Assembly: GCF_041088075.1 (NCBI RefSeq)
Contig: NZ_JBGCVY010000042.1
Coordinates: 31,688 to 95,687, forward strand
DNA: 64,000 nt
Source: Mucilaginibacter_A sp041088075
GTDB lineage: Bacteria > Bacteroidota > Bacteroidia > Sphingobacteriales > Sphingobacteriaceae
Direction of reading: 5' to 3'
The translations under genes and the position numbers were made by a program. Below, in pieces: positions 16,066 through 24,583 of this stretch. The notes beneath the pieces are model-generated. The model did not search any database. It saw nothing but the letters and a program-made list of their open reading frames with translations, and was not told the origin of the DNA. Position 1 is the stretch's first letter. Each line of letters opens with the position of its first letter.

Positions 16066-16182
16066 AAAGGACACACCCCTGGCCCCTCTCGAGAGGGGAA
16101 CCTGCAAACGACGCCTTTCCAAACGTTGGAAAGATAGCAAGCCATGCTTCACCTCTCGAGAGGGGCCAGGGGTGTGTCCTTT
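16066..16182. repeat. 117-bp imperfect palindrome with 30-bp arms
   Basis: The left arm starts AAAGGACACACCCCTGGCCC and ends in the palindrome CCTCTCGAGAGG; the right arm (16152-16182) is its reverse complement. Between them is a small CTTTCC-AAACGTT-GGAAAG hairpin. ACACCCCTGGCCCCTCTC-type sequences occur as dispersed repeats in Bacteroidota. No coding content. Confidence 0.85.
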
Positions 16183-16206
16183 ATTTTTATGCCCTAAAAG
16201 AAGCAT
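16183..16206 (-). repeat. Dispersed word
   Basis: TTATTTTTATGCCC then TAAAAGAAGCATT, directly against the right arm of the 117-bp palindrome. Confidence 0.8.
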
Positions 16207-16291
16207 TCAGAATTAAGTTTAAACAACTTCAATAGTAAAATGGCAATATGGCTTTGAGGCTTTTTTTTGTTTCGGGGAAAACTAAATTTCC

Positions 16292-16576
16292 TCAATTCAC
16301 AAAAACGCCGTCTTCAAATAAGTTGACAAACTTTTGGATGCACTTTTTACGGATGGCCAAAGGCAAGTCTGAATTTTTTAAAAAAGCGAAATAAGCCTTT
16401 CCGCATTCTACCTCAAACTTGTAATGGTTTTTTAGCCGGTCGCGGATGTCATCAGGTTCAATCGGTTCGCGGGAAAGAAAAAAGATGATGAACTGAAAAT
16501 CAATATTGTCCAGTTCAATTAAAAACTCCCGGGTTTTTTCTGCTAAAGTTTCCATCAGGTCAAGGTTTGAAAGCAT
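16292..16576 (-). CDS. Hypothetical protein, 94 aa
   Basis: I do not recognise this protein. It is predicted to be mainly helical (METLAEKTREFLIELDNIDFQFIIFF and a later IRKKCIQKFVNLFE) with no signal peptide. The start may be the first ATG (16576) or the one seven codons later (16555). Amino-acid composition and codon use look like a real gene. There is no operon partner. Confidence 0.5.
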   Translation of the reverse strand: MLSNLDLMETLAEKTREFLIELDNIDFQFIIFFLSREPIEPDDIRDRLKNHYKFEVECGKAYFAFLKNSDLPLAIRKKCIQKFVNLFEDGVFVN

Positions 16577-16775
16577 ATGTTTTCAAACCTTGTTCCAAAA
16601 GAAACCCCTGTATTTAAACCGGTAAACAGGGAAGCGGTTGCCCAAATTTGGGTTTACACCAGGCAATTTTATTCCCGATGTGGGTATTTAAACTGGTGTT
16701 ATTAAATTTAGGCAGGTAAAAACAGCATCTCATTTTATTGCTGATTAATAGAAATACTGTTTTTATCCCCCAAAA

Positions 16776-16991
16776 TTATTTATCGCCTTCGCTGGGTTCT
16801 GCACCTTGATGCAAATCCGGATAAGCCGCACGGCCGCCTTCGTCCACATTCTTTTTAAAACCGTCAAGCTGGTCGGTTTCGTGCGCGCCGTCTATGATGG
16901 TTTGCCCGTCTTTGTTGGTCTGCTGCAGGCCTTCGTCTTCCGAGTACGGGTTGTTAACCTGTACTTCCGGCAAATCTTTTTTCTGTTCCAT
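16776..16991 (-). CDS. Hypothetical small acidic protein, 71 aa
   Basis: I start at the ATG at 16991 (MEQKKDLPEVQVNNPYSEDEG), because the 13 upstream residues look non-coding. The protein is acidic and hydrophilic and probably disordered, rich in D, E, G, N and Q, with no membrane segment. It has the look of small stress-related or hydrophilin-like proteins, but I cannot assign it to a family. Nearby copies of the TAAAAACAGCAT variant word lie upstream and downstream. Confidence 0.55.
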   Translation of the reverse strand: MEQKKDLPEVQVNNPYSEDEGLQQTNKDGQTIIDGAHETDQLDGFKKNVDEGGRAAYPDLHQGAEPSEGDK

Positions 16992-17083
16992 GATTGATGC
17001 TTTTTCATTGCTAACAGCAAATTGTTTCAATTGTTAGCCGGAGAAACAGATTTACCGCAGCAATTGACCAAACATAAACCGGA

Positions 17084-17112
17084 CACCAAATTTATGCCGG
17101 TAAAAGAAGCAT
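17084..17112 (-). repeat. Dispersed word
   Basis: CACCAAATTTATGCCGG then TAAAAGAAGCAT. The ATG followed by CCGGTAAAAGAAGCA makes a short accidental reading frame (MPVKEA). Confidence 0.8.
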
Positions 17113-17287
17113 GGCAGTTTCAAAATAAACCTTGCTGGGAAAAGATTCTACGCTGCCACCACCAAATGGGGCTGTTTCTCCCTGTTTTGCTGTTGTTTCA
17201 AGTTGAAAATAGCAAATCCGGCTATAAATTTTTGTTGGAACGAGACTTGTAAAAAGCTTTGTACATCAAAACTTAAAACTTGAACCC

Positions 17288-17401
17288 ATGAAAAAATTAA
17301 TACTGCTTGCCGCATTTGGTTTTGCCTTAACCTGCTCTGTTTCATCCTGCTCCAGCAGCCGCAATTTTGCCAGAACATCTACCATGCGCTTTCATAATTA
17401 A
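17288..17401 (+). CDS. Small predicted lipoprotein, 37 aa
   Basis: ATG at 17288 opens MKKLILLAAFGFALTCSVSS-C-SSS and the frame ends at TAA 17399-17401. A positively charged start, a hydrophobic stretch and a V-S-S-C lipobox suggest signal peptidase II processing, leaving only about 17 residues. Such tiny lipoproteins are common in Bacteroidota. It could also be chance, but the signal is well formed. It stands between two minus-strand genes. Confidence 0.55.
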   Translation: MKKLILLAAFGFALTCSVSSCSSSRNFARTSTMRFHN

Positions 17402-17445
17402 GGCCGGTAAAAACAGTACCGCCCCAATTTAAGCTTTGTGGTTTT

Positions 17446-20058
17446 TTACAGGATGGCTATCAAACCTGTCCATCCGGTTTGATGGCTGGCGCCTAAACCT
17501 TTGCCCGTATCGCCATGAAAATATTCGTGAAAAAGGATATAATCTTTAAAGTTTGGGTCGAGGTTTAGCTTTTCATTCCCGCCAAAAACAGGCCGTTCGT
17601 CGCGATCGTTCTTTAAAAAAATACTTTTTAAACGATAACTTAAAGCCTGTGCAATTTCTGCAAGCGAACTGTATTTGCCCGAGTTGGTTGGATATTCTAC
17701 CTTAAAATCATCGGTATAATACTCCTGAAAACTGTGTAGAGACTGGATAATGAGATAGTTGACCGGCATCCAGATGGGCCCGCGCCAGTTGCTGTTGCCC
17801 CCAAACATGGCTGTATCGCTTTCGCCCGGGGTGTAGGCCACTTCGTAGTCCCTTCCGTTTAAAAGGTAATGGTACGGATGCTCCTGGTATTCTTTGGAAA
17901 TAGATCGGATGCCATAATCTGATAAAAATTCTTCCGGGTTAAGCATCCGGCGCAACAAAAGCTTCATCCGGTGGCCGCGCAGCAGCGAAAACAAATGCTG
18001 CTCGTTGCCTTTGGTATCTTTCCAATAGCTTACCAAACGCACCAAATCCGGCCGCTGGTTCATAAAATCGTCTAACTGTTTTTTTAAACGCGGCAGGTTG
18101 TTCCATTTGTTTTCATCAAACACAATTACGGCAAACATGGGTATCAAACCTACCACAGTACGTAGGCGTACGCGGTCGCTTTCGCCATCAGGTTTGCGGA
18201 ACAAATCGTAATAAAAGCCGTCCTGGTCGTCCCATAAGCCCAAAGAATTTTCGCCCATGTAAGCAATTGAGCCGGCGATGTACAAAAAGTGTTCGGAAAA
18301 TTTGATGGCCATGTTTTCATAAACCGAGTTGTACATGGCCAGTTCAATGCTGATCTGCATCATGTTCAGCGCATACATGGCCATCCAACTGGAGCCATCG
18401 GCCTGCTCCAAAAAACCACCACCGGGAATTGGCGCACTGCGGTTAAAAACACCAATATTGTCCAAACCTAAAAAACCGCCTTCAAAAATATTATTGCCTT
18501 CGCTGTCTTTCTGGTTTACCCACCAGGTAAAATTGAGCAGCAGCTTTTGAAACACACCTTCTAAAAATGCGACGTCTTCTTTTTTATTCAGTTCTTTGTC
18601 TAATTGATAGATCTGCCAGGCCGCCATGGCATGTACTGGCGGGTTAACATCGCTAAAATCCCATTCGTATGCAGGCAATTGGCCATTGGGATGAATGTAG
18701 TGCGCGCTGACCAGCAGGATAAGCTGGCGTTTTGCAAAATCAGGGTCAATTTTTGCAAAAGTAAGGCAATGGAAAGCCATGTCCCAGGCGGCAAACCATG
18801 GGTATTCCCATTTATCTGGCATGGATAAAATCTGCTCTGCCAAAAAATGTTTCCAGTTGTGGTTGCGGCCGCTCAAACGGCTTTTCGGCGGGGGCGGCTG
18901 TCCGGGGTCTCCTTTCAGCCATAAATCAACGTCGTAAAAGTAGTATTGCTTGTTCCACAGCATGCCGGCAAAAGCCTGGCGCTGCACCAAGTTTTCATCT
19001 GCGCTGGCACCGGTTTTTTGTTTTTCGGCATAAAAATCATTTGCTTCTTTGATGCGGTTATTTACAATCGTATCGAAATCATCAAAAGGGTCAGGCTGAT
19101 GATTTGCAGACAGCCTTAGCCTCACCTGCACATTTCCTTCCGCCGGAACCGTTAACCGGAACCACGCTGCTGCTTTTGTGCCTTCTTTTTGCGGGTTTAC
19201 TGCTGCCGGGTTGTTTTTTACCACACGTTCGTGGATGCCGTCTTTTACAAAAGCCGTTAGGTTTGCCGATTGATAAAGCCGCTCGTTGTTGGTTTCGTTT
19301 TCGGTAAACAAAAATTCTGCATCGCCATCCACATGGCAATAATAACTGCCTAAAGCTTCGTCTTGCAGCAGCAAAGTGTTTTTATCCTGATGCGTAATAT
19401 TAGGTTTGGCGGATGCCGGGTCCCAGCTCCAAGTATTTCGAAACCAAAGCTGCGGCAGCAAATGCAGTTGGGCCTGCTGGTTGCCGCGGTTGTGGACGGT
19501 ATATTGGATCAAAATATCATCTTCCGCATTTTTGATGTATTCAATAAAAACATCAAAATAACGGTTTTGGTCAAACAGGCCGGTATCAAGCAGTTCAAAC
19601 TCCGGGTCCAGCTTTCCACGTTTGCCATTTTCCCCGATCAGCCATTCGTATGGATAAGTTTCCTGTACGTATTTGTACAGCATTTTTTGGTAACTGTGCG
19701 TGGGCGTGCTGTCCAAATAGTAATACAGCTCTTTTACATCCTCGCCATGGTTGCCTTCGCTGTTGGTCAGCCCGAAAAGCCGTTCCTTTAAGATTGCGTC
19801 TTTCCCGTTCCACAAACCCAGGCCTAAACAAAGCAGTTGTTTGTCGTCGCTAAAACCGCCGATGCCTTCTTCGCCCCAGCGATAAGCTTTGCTGCGGGCC
19901 ATATCGTGGGTGATGTAGTTCCAGGCATCGCCGTTGGCGCTATAATCTTCGCGCACGGTTCCCCATTGCCTTTCTGATAAATACGGGCCCCATTTAAGCC
20001 AGTTGTTTTTTCCGGAGTAATGGTCGTTCAGGCGGGATTGTTCGGCAGTAATATCCAT
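17446..20058 (-). CDS. GH63-like glycoside hydrolase
   Basis: An 870-residue cytoplasmic protein without signal peptide, similar to the bacterial MGH1-like/GH63 glucosidases. The N-terminal ~330 residues form a beta-rich domain (WGPYLSERQWGTVREDYS; later WRNTWSWDP-like blocks). The C-terminal (alpha/alpha)6 part has WAAWDMAFHC, NGQLPAYEWDFSDVNPP and GNSNWRGPIWMPVNY, with acids expected to be catalytic in the ADEWDFSD and later E-rich blocks. It ends HQTGWTGLIA. It probably hydrolyses glucose or mannose-containing oligosaccharides such as mannosylglycerate. It is not part of a SusCD locus. Confidence 0.83.
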   Translation of the reverse strand: MDITAEQSRLNDHYSGKNNWLKWGPYLSERQWGTVREDYSANGDAWNYITHDMARSKAYRWGEEGIGGFSDDKQLLCLGLGLWNGKDAILKERLFGLTNSEGNHGEDVKELYYYLDSTPTHSYQKMLYKYVQETYPYEWLIGENGKRGKLDPEFELLDTGLFDQNRYFDVFIEYIKNAEDDILIQYTVHNRGNQQAQLHLLPQLWFRNTWSWDPASAKPNITHQDKNTLLLQDEALGSYYCHVDGDAEFLFTENETNNERLYQSANLTAFVKDGIHERVVKNNPAAVNPQKEGTKAAAWFRLTVPAEGNVQVRLRLSANHQPDPFDDFDTIVNNRIKEANDFYAEKQKTGASADENLVQRQAFAGMLWNKQYYFYDVDLWLKGDPGQPPPPKSRLSGRNHNWKHFLAEQILSMPDKWEYPWFAAWDMAFHCLTFAKIDPDFAKRQLILLVSAHYIHPNGQLPAYEWDFSDVNPPVHAMAAWQIYQLDKELNKKEDVAFLEGVFQKLLLNFTWWVNQKDSEGNNIFEGGFLGLDNIGVFNRSAPIPGGGFLEQADGSSWMAMYALNMMQISIELAMYNSVYENMAIKFSEHFLYIAGSIAYMGENSLGLWDDQDGFYYDLFRKPDGESDRVRLRTVVGLIPMFAVIVFDENKWNNLPRLKKQLDDFMNQRPDLVRLVSYWKDTKGNEQHLFSLLRGHRMKLLLRRMLNPEEFLSDYGIRSISKEYQEHPYHYLLNGRDYEVAYTPGESDTAMFGGNSNWRGPIWMPVNYLIIQSLHSFQEYYTDDFKVEYPTNSGKYSSLAEIAQALSYRLKSIFLKNDRDERPVFGGNEKLNLDPNFKDYILFHEYFHGDTGKGLGASHQTGWTGLIAIL

Positions 20059-20130
20059 TTGGGTTTAAGTAAGGCCGTGAAGATAATGTTTTGCCAGCCA
20101 ATACCGGTTTTTGAAAAGGTTGAAAAACGG

Positions 20131-20793
20131 ATGCTTCTTTTATCGGGTAAAAATTGGTGTTGATATTTTTGTCATGCCGAAATTTTTTCGGCATCCCATC
20201 AGAAAGGTTACAACCGTGGAAGAAGAATTCTGAAATAAATTCAGGATGACTAAAGCCAATGCTTCTTTTACCACCTAAAAATTGGTGTGTTTTTGTCATG
20301 CCGAAATCTTTTCGGCATCCCATCAGAAAGGTTAAAACCATAGAAGAGGGATCCTGAAAAAAATTTCAGGATGACTAACGGCAATGCTTCTTTTATCGGG
20401 TAAAAATTGGTGTTGATGTTTTTTGTCATACCGAAATCTTTTCGGCATCCCATCAGAAAGGCTACAATCCTGGAAGAGGGATCCTGAAATAAATTCAGGA
20501 TGACTAACGCCAATGCTTCTTTTATCGGGTAAAAATTGGTGTTGATATTTTTGTCATGCCGAAATTTTTTCGGCATCCCATCAGAAAGGTTACAACCGTG
20601 GAAGAAGAATTCTGAAATAAATTCAGGATGACTAAAGCCAATGCTTCTTTTATCGCCTAAAAATTGGTGTGTTTTTGTCATGCCGAAATCTTTTCGGCAT
20701 CCCACAAGCAAGGTTACAATCCTGGAAGAGGGATCCTGAAACAAGTTCAGGATGACTAACGGCAATGCTTCTTTTACCACCTAAAAATTGGTG
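20131..20793 (+). repeat. Tandem array: five ~125-bp units bounded by six copies of the dispersed word
   Basis: Copies of ATGCTTCTTTTA begin near 20131, 20259, 20384, 20512, 20641 and 20764. Between them each unit has TAAAAATTGGTGT, a hairpin GTCATGCCGAAA/TTTCGGCAT, a linker CCCATCAGAAAGG, GGAAGA-GGGATCC or GAATTC, and a second hairpin TCCTGAAAT/ATTCAGGATGAC. Units differ at several bases. An apparent 170-codon frame on the minus strand is only the repeat read through. It fills the gap between the GH63-like and oxidoreductase genes. Confidence 0.92.
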
Positions 20794-20888
20794 TTGATGA
20801 AAAAATAAAAATGCGAGATTTGATTTTCAGTCGATAAAAGAAGTATGGAAACCGAGAGATTCCGAAAAAAACACCGATAAAAACAGCA

Positions 20889-22349
20889 TCACCCATAGCT
20901 CAAGCGCGGAGCCTTTAGCCCAAAAACTTCATGTAACGCCCTTTTGGCCGCATAATAGCCGCACATGCCATGCACGCCGCCACCCGGCGGCGTGGAAGAA
21001 GAGCAGATGTAAAGCCCTTTGTCCGAGGTTTGATACGGCGACCAGCGCAAAGCCGGGCGCGTGAACAATTGCCTGATATCCAGGGTGCCGCCGTTGATAT
21101 CGCCGCCGATATAATTTGCGTTGTACGCTTCCATCTGCTCGGTGTTCATAGTGAATTTTGCCAAAATCCGTTCCCGGAAACCTGGCGCAAAGCGTTCTAC
21201 CTGTTTTTCGATGATTTCCGTCATGTCGGTTTTGCTGCCGTTGGGCACGTGGCAATACGCCCAGGCCGTGTGTTTTCCCTCGGGCGCGCGGCTGGCATCA
21301 AAAAGGCTTTGTTGGGCAAGCAGCACAAAAGGTTTTTCGGCTTGTTTCCCTTCCGAGGTTTGTTTTTCGCCGACGGCAATTTCCTCCAGCGTGTTTCCCA
21401 AATGGATGGTCCCGGCCTGTAAACATTCATTAGCGGTGAACGGAATCGGACTATCTAAAGCCCAGTCAATTTTAAAAACGCCCATGCCGTAGCGGTATTT
21501 TTCGAGCTGCCATTTGTAGATAGACGAAAACCGGTGGCCGGCAATCTGCAGCAGTTGCCGCGGAGTAACATCAAACAAAACCGCTTTGGAAGAAGGCAAT
21601 TGTGCCAATGATTTTACCTCAAAACCGGTCTCAATTTTCCCGCCCAGCGAAACAAAATAAGCGGCCAGCGCATCCGCAATTTTGTAGGACCCACCTTTGG
21701 GCAGCGGCCATCCGCCCAAATGCCCGTTAGCCAGCAAAACCAGCGCGATGGCCGAAGTTGCCAGGTTGGACAGGGGCTGGATTCCATGCGCCGCCATCCC
21801 TGCCCAAAGCCCGCGTGCTTCTTTTGTCCGTAGTTTTTTGGCGGTTTGCAAAGCAGAAGGCAGGGCATCCAAACCAAAACGGGCAAATTTAAAAGGGTTT
21901 TTGGGGAAGTGGAGCGGGCCCAACAGGTCGGGCGCCAAACCAGGCCAGTTTTTTGCCAAAGGTTTGACGAGTTTGAGGTATGCTTTGCAGTCAGTGCCCA
22001 GCTTAATGCCCGTTTGCTCCGGCGTGCCAAACAAAGCGGCGGCCGTTCCATCGTCAAAAGGGTGCGCTGCCGCAATTGGCGGGTTGATGTATTCCAAACC
22101 AAAATCGGCCAAAGGCAAAGTTTTAAAAAAAGGCGAGGCCAAAGCAAGCGGATGGATGGCCGAACAAATATCGTGTGTAAAACCTGGCAAAGTAACCTCG
22201 GCCGAACGCAAACCGCCGCCAATTTGGCCTTTTGCTTCTGCCAAAAGTACCGAAAGCCCTTGCTGCTGCATCGTAATTGCGGCCGCCAAACCGTTCGGCC
22301 CCGAGCCAACTACAATGGCATCAAAATCAGTTTTGTTGCTTAAACCCAT
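20889..22349 (-). CDS. FAD-dependent phytoene desaturase-like oxidoreductase
   Basis: A 486-residue member of COG1233. The N-terminus has the FAD-binding Rossmann signature VVGSGPNGLAAA (14-25) with LLAEA as the second strand, then GGGLRS. The C-terminus has the FAD-binding PPGGGVHGMCGYYAA motif. Members act on carotenoids or other polyisoprenoid or unknown substrates. No carotenoid genes are adjacent, so the substrate is open. A degenerate copy of the dispersed word (TGCTTCTTTTG) lies in the middle near 21819. Confidence 0.87.
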   Translation of the reverse strand: MGLSNKTDFDAIVVGSGPNGLAAAITMQQQGLSVLLAEAKGQIGGGLRSAEVTLPGFTHDICSAIHPLALASPFFKTLPLADFGLEYINPPIAAAHPFDDGTAAALFGTPEQTGIKLGTDCKAYLKLVKPLAKNWPGLAPDLLGPLHFPKNPFKFARFGLDALPSALQTAKKLRTKEARGLWAGMAAHGIQPLSNLATSAIALVLLANGHLGGWPLPKGGSYKIADALAAYFVSLGGKIETGFEVKSLAQLPSSKAVLFDVTPRQLLQIAGHRFSSIYKWQLEKYRYGMGVFKIDWALDSPIPFTANECLQAGTIHLGNTLEEIAVGEKQTSEGKQAEKPFVLLAQQSLFDASRAPEGKHTAWAYCHVPNGSKTDMTEIIEKQVERFAPGFRERILAKFTMNTEQMEAYNANYIGGDINGGTLDIRQLFTRPALRWSPYQTSDKGLYICSSSTPPGGGVHGMCGYYAAKRALHEVFGLKAPRLSYG

Positions 22350-22733
22350 TTGCTTTTTTTAACACTGTTTTTTCTGGTTCCTGTTTGTATGCAAAACAAA
22401 GTCCGGTTATTTTTTATAAAGAAATTGTTACAATTGGCAAAAAAAGATCAACAGGAATAGCAAACAAGGGTTTTGAATAAAATTTTTACCGGCACAAATT
22501 TTTTAACTTTTACAACCACAGCAACTTACGGATTTATATTTTTAACCGGTTTTATTTATACGATAAAATTGAAATCCGTAAAAAAACACTTTCGGTTTAC
22601 TGCCGTAATTACGAAGTTTGGAGCAGCAGAAACAGGCAAGGCATACTTCTTTTACCCTATAAAAATTGGGGTGGTTGAAGCGGTAAAACGGATTGAAAAT
22701 GCCAATTTTTGCTTCCCAAAAAAATAAAAAACA
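22350..22733. other. Intergenic region with a variant motif copy
   Basis: No convincing gene. An 84-codon frame at 22473-22727 reads through a variant word (CATACTTCTTTTACCC-TATAAAAATTGG at 22638-22666) and has a hydrophobic, low-complexity composition, so I treat it as accidental. The upstream part holds T-rich stretches that may contain promoters for the divergent genes. Confidence 0.5.
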
Positions 22734-23084
22734 ATGAAACCAGGAGATAAAGTAATTTGCATCAATGCCACGATTGACCCGGACAAATCCGAAGAGATCC
22801 GCAAAGATTTTGAGATTTGGGTTACGAAAGATAAGGAATATACCATCCGCGAGATTTTGGACAACAACGGGATTGTGCCCGGCGTTTTGCTGGACGAAGT
22901 GCACAATTTGCCCAAATATTTTAAACTGTTGAACCGTTTCCAGGAGCCAGCTTTTGCACTTTGGCGTTTTAGAAAATTGAGTTATGCCACCCAAACAGAA
23001 GCGGTGGAAGAGGAACACGAACTGGTAGAAGTGGGCACAGGCACAAAAAAACAAACTGAAAAAGAGAAAGGCACAGGCCGTTAA
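22734..23084 (+). CDS. Hypothetical protein, 116 aa
   Basis: I do not recognise a named family. It begins MKPGDKVICINATIDPDKSEEI and has K-D-K-E-Y-T-I-R-E-I, as in small beta-rich proteins that bind a ligand or cover a surface, then FKLLNRFQEPAFALWRFRKL, and an acidic/basic tail. No signal peptide. It is probably a conserved cytoplasmic Bacteroidota protein, since sequence complexity and codon use are normal. Confidence 0.6.
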   Translation: MKPGDKVICINATIDPDKSEEIRKDFEIWVTKDKEYTIREILDNNGIVPGVLLDEVHNLPKYFKLLNRFQEPAFALWRFRKLSYATQTEAVEEEHELVEVGTGTKKQTEKEKGTGR

Positions 23085-23095
23085 GGTTTAGGTTG

Positions 23096-23124
23096 ATGCT
23101 TCTTTTAGCACTACTTTTTTGGTT
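23096..23124 (+). repeat. Dispersed word
   Basis: GATGCTTCTTTTAGC, then ACTACTTTTTTGG. It lies in the short convergent gap and touches the 3' end of the minus-strand gene at 23111. Confidence 0.75.
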
Positions 23125-23728
23125 TGATCAAGCCTTCCGTTAGGTTTTTCCATTGGTGGTTGGACAAGCCCAAGATAGAACCTACGGCAACAACGGCATG
23201 GCGAAGCTTGTCCCACAAACCCGAAGTTTGCGTGTTTGGCACCTCGTTTCGGCCATGCACTTCGGCACTTACCGTGTTGCCTTTTCGCTTCACCACAAAC
23301 GTACTGGTGGCTTCATCGGTATAAAAATGAGCGGTTTCCGGTTTTGGGTTTTGAGGATCGGAAGTTGGACGGACACGGATGGAAATGATCTCGATATCTG
23401 CGTTTTCATCCTGTTCGTCCTGGATGTTTTCTACCTCAACCCAATCGTCGCCGTTGCCGCTGTCTGGCCCGGGCGCAGGCAAACTGATGCGGAAACGGTC
23501 GCCTTTTTGCACCGGCCGGTCAACTTCCTGTCCGCTGCTGTCCGTCAATTGAAAGGAAGACGAAAAACCGTTTGCAATTTCTCCCCAATGTGAAACATTC
23601 AACAACCTTTTTTTGGCCGAAGCAAAAAGCTGTTGCGCTTCTTCGCGGTTGTTCAGCGTGGCTTCGTGCTGCGTATCTACCTGGTTGCCGGTTTGCTGTT
23701 GCGGAATGTTTTTATCTTCGATAGACAT
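23111..23728 (-). CDS. Hypothetical protein, 205 aa
   Basis: I start at the ATG at 23728 (MSIEDKNIPQQQTGNQ). The longer frame from 23806 begins inside a dispersed word (DKRSI) and has no gene-like composition. The protein is hydrophilic, with a disordered Q/N-rich start, a middle beta-rich part (WVEVENIQDEQDENADIEIISIRVRP), and a C-terminal LRHAVVAVGSILGLSNHQW that could form a short amphipathic helix. No family recognised. Confidence 0.55.
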   Translation of the reverse strand: MSIEDKNIPQQQTGNQVDTQHEATLNNREEAQQLFASAKKRLLNVSHWGEIANGFSSSFQLTDSSGQEVDRPVQKGDRFRISLPAPGPDSGNGDDWVEVENIQDEQDENADIEIISIRVRPTSDPQNPKPETAHFYTDEATSTFVVKRKGNTVSAEVHGRNEVPNTQTSGLWDKLRHAVVAVGSILGLSNHQWKNLTEGLIKPKK

Positions 23729-23788
23729 AAAATAGGTTTTAGTTTCAACACCAAATGATGCAGCCGGTTTTAGGTTTGTGGCAGAGGC

Positions 23789-23816
23789 GATGCTTCTTTT
23801 ATCCACCTAAAATTGT
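23789..23816 (+). repeat. Dispersed word
   Basis: GATGCTTCTTTTATCC, then ACCTAAAATTG, in the gap between two minus-strand genes. Confidence 0.8.
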
Positions 23817-23829
23817 TGTCCGGTTTACC

Positions 23830-24450
23830 TCAATCAATCATTGCTTCTTTCTGCGGATCGGCAAGATAGGCAAACATGAGCTCGATTTGACTTGGAAGCA
23901 CGCGGTCTTCCGACAATTCCGGAATGGCATTTTGATCAAAAAAGCTGACATCTAAAATATCAAAAGCTTTTGTTTTTTCGCCGTTGATAATTTCGCATTG
24001 GATAAAAATTTTATAAACGTAATCCGGTTGCGGCGGGTGCGGATGGCAGCGTTTATCCAAAACAGCCAGCAATTTTACAGGTTTTACGTTGAAGCCTGTT
24101 TCCTCCAATGCTTCTTTTACCGCTATTTCTTTCGGCGAAAAGCCAATATCCGCCCAGCCGCCGGGCAACGACCATTTGCCATCGGCCTTTTCGCGCACCA
24201 GCAAAAGCTGTTTTTGATCGTTAAAAATTACGGCCCGAATATCAACTTTCGGCGTAATGTATTCTTTTTTTGTGCTGAAATAGGCCGAAATTTCTGCCAA
24301 CGGCTGCCCGGAAAGTTGTTGCATCAGTTCTAAACTCATCTGTTCCAGTTCCTGATAACGCTCCAAATCGTACGCATTATTCGCATACGTTAAACCCAAA
24401 TGCGCCATGGCTTTTAACCGTTTGGCATAATCTAAAATGGATGGAGTCAT
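23830..24450 (-). CDS. Nudix hydrolase with N-terminal Nudix_N domain
   Basis: The 206-residue protein has an N-terminal helical domain (YAKRLKAMAHLGLTYANNAYDLERY) typical of PF12535, then a Nudix fold. Members hydrolyse nucleoside diphosphate-linked compounds such as ADP-ribose. The Nudix box keeps the EExG core (ALEETG) but has K instead of R in REUxEE, and F where an E is usual. The K-E-A is encoded by a copy of the dispersed word (24106-24120). Whether the change lowers activity is not known. It is monocistronic, next to the divergent yceH-like gene. Confidence 0.88.
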   Translation of the reverse strand: MTPSILDYAKRLKAMAHLGLTYANNAYDLERYQELEQMSLELMQQLSGQPLAEISAYFSTKKEYITPKVDIRAVIFNDQKQLLLVREKADGKWSLPGGWADIGFSPKEIAVKEALEETGFNVKPVKLLAVLDKRCHPHPPQPDYVYKIFIQCEIINGEKTKAFDILDVSFFDQNAIPELSEDRVLPSQIELMFAYLADPQKEAMID

Positions 24451-24494
24451 GGCTTGATTTTTTGCGGATAAATATACAGTGTTGCGGTTTAAGT

Positions 24495-24524
24495 GATGCT
24501 TCTTTTATCGGCATAAAATTGGTA
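24495..24524 (+). repeat. Dispersed word
   Basis: GATGCTTCTTTTATCG, then GCATAAAATTGGT, between the divergent Nudix and YceH genes. Confidence 0.85.
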
Positions 24525-24583
24525 ATAAATTAAAATTCTGAAAATGCGTTTTGTAGCAGCAAACAGATCAGTACTTTTAAAAA

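Noticed and set aside
19994..20341. 115-codon minus-strand frame overlapping the start of the GH63-like gene
   Set aside because: It starts in the repeat array and runs out of frame with the GH63-like gene; a repeat and shadow frame.
20268..20780. 170-codon open frame on the minus strand
   Set aside because: It reads through the five tandem repeat units, and its peptide repeats in step with the DNA period. It is a by-product of the array, not a gene.
20131..20793. Possible CRISPR array
   Set aside because: The ~125-bp period has no unique spacers between repeats, and unit interiors are themselves repetitive hairpins.
22473..22727. 84-codon open frame on the plus strand
   Set aside because: It runs through a variant motif unit (AYFFYPIKIG), is low-complexity and hydrophobic, and shows no family features.
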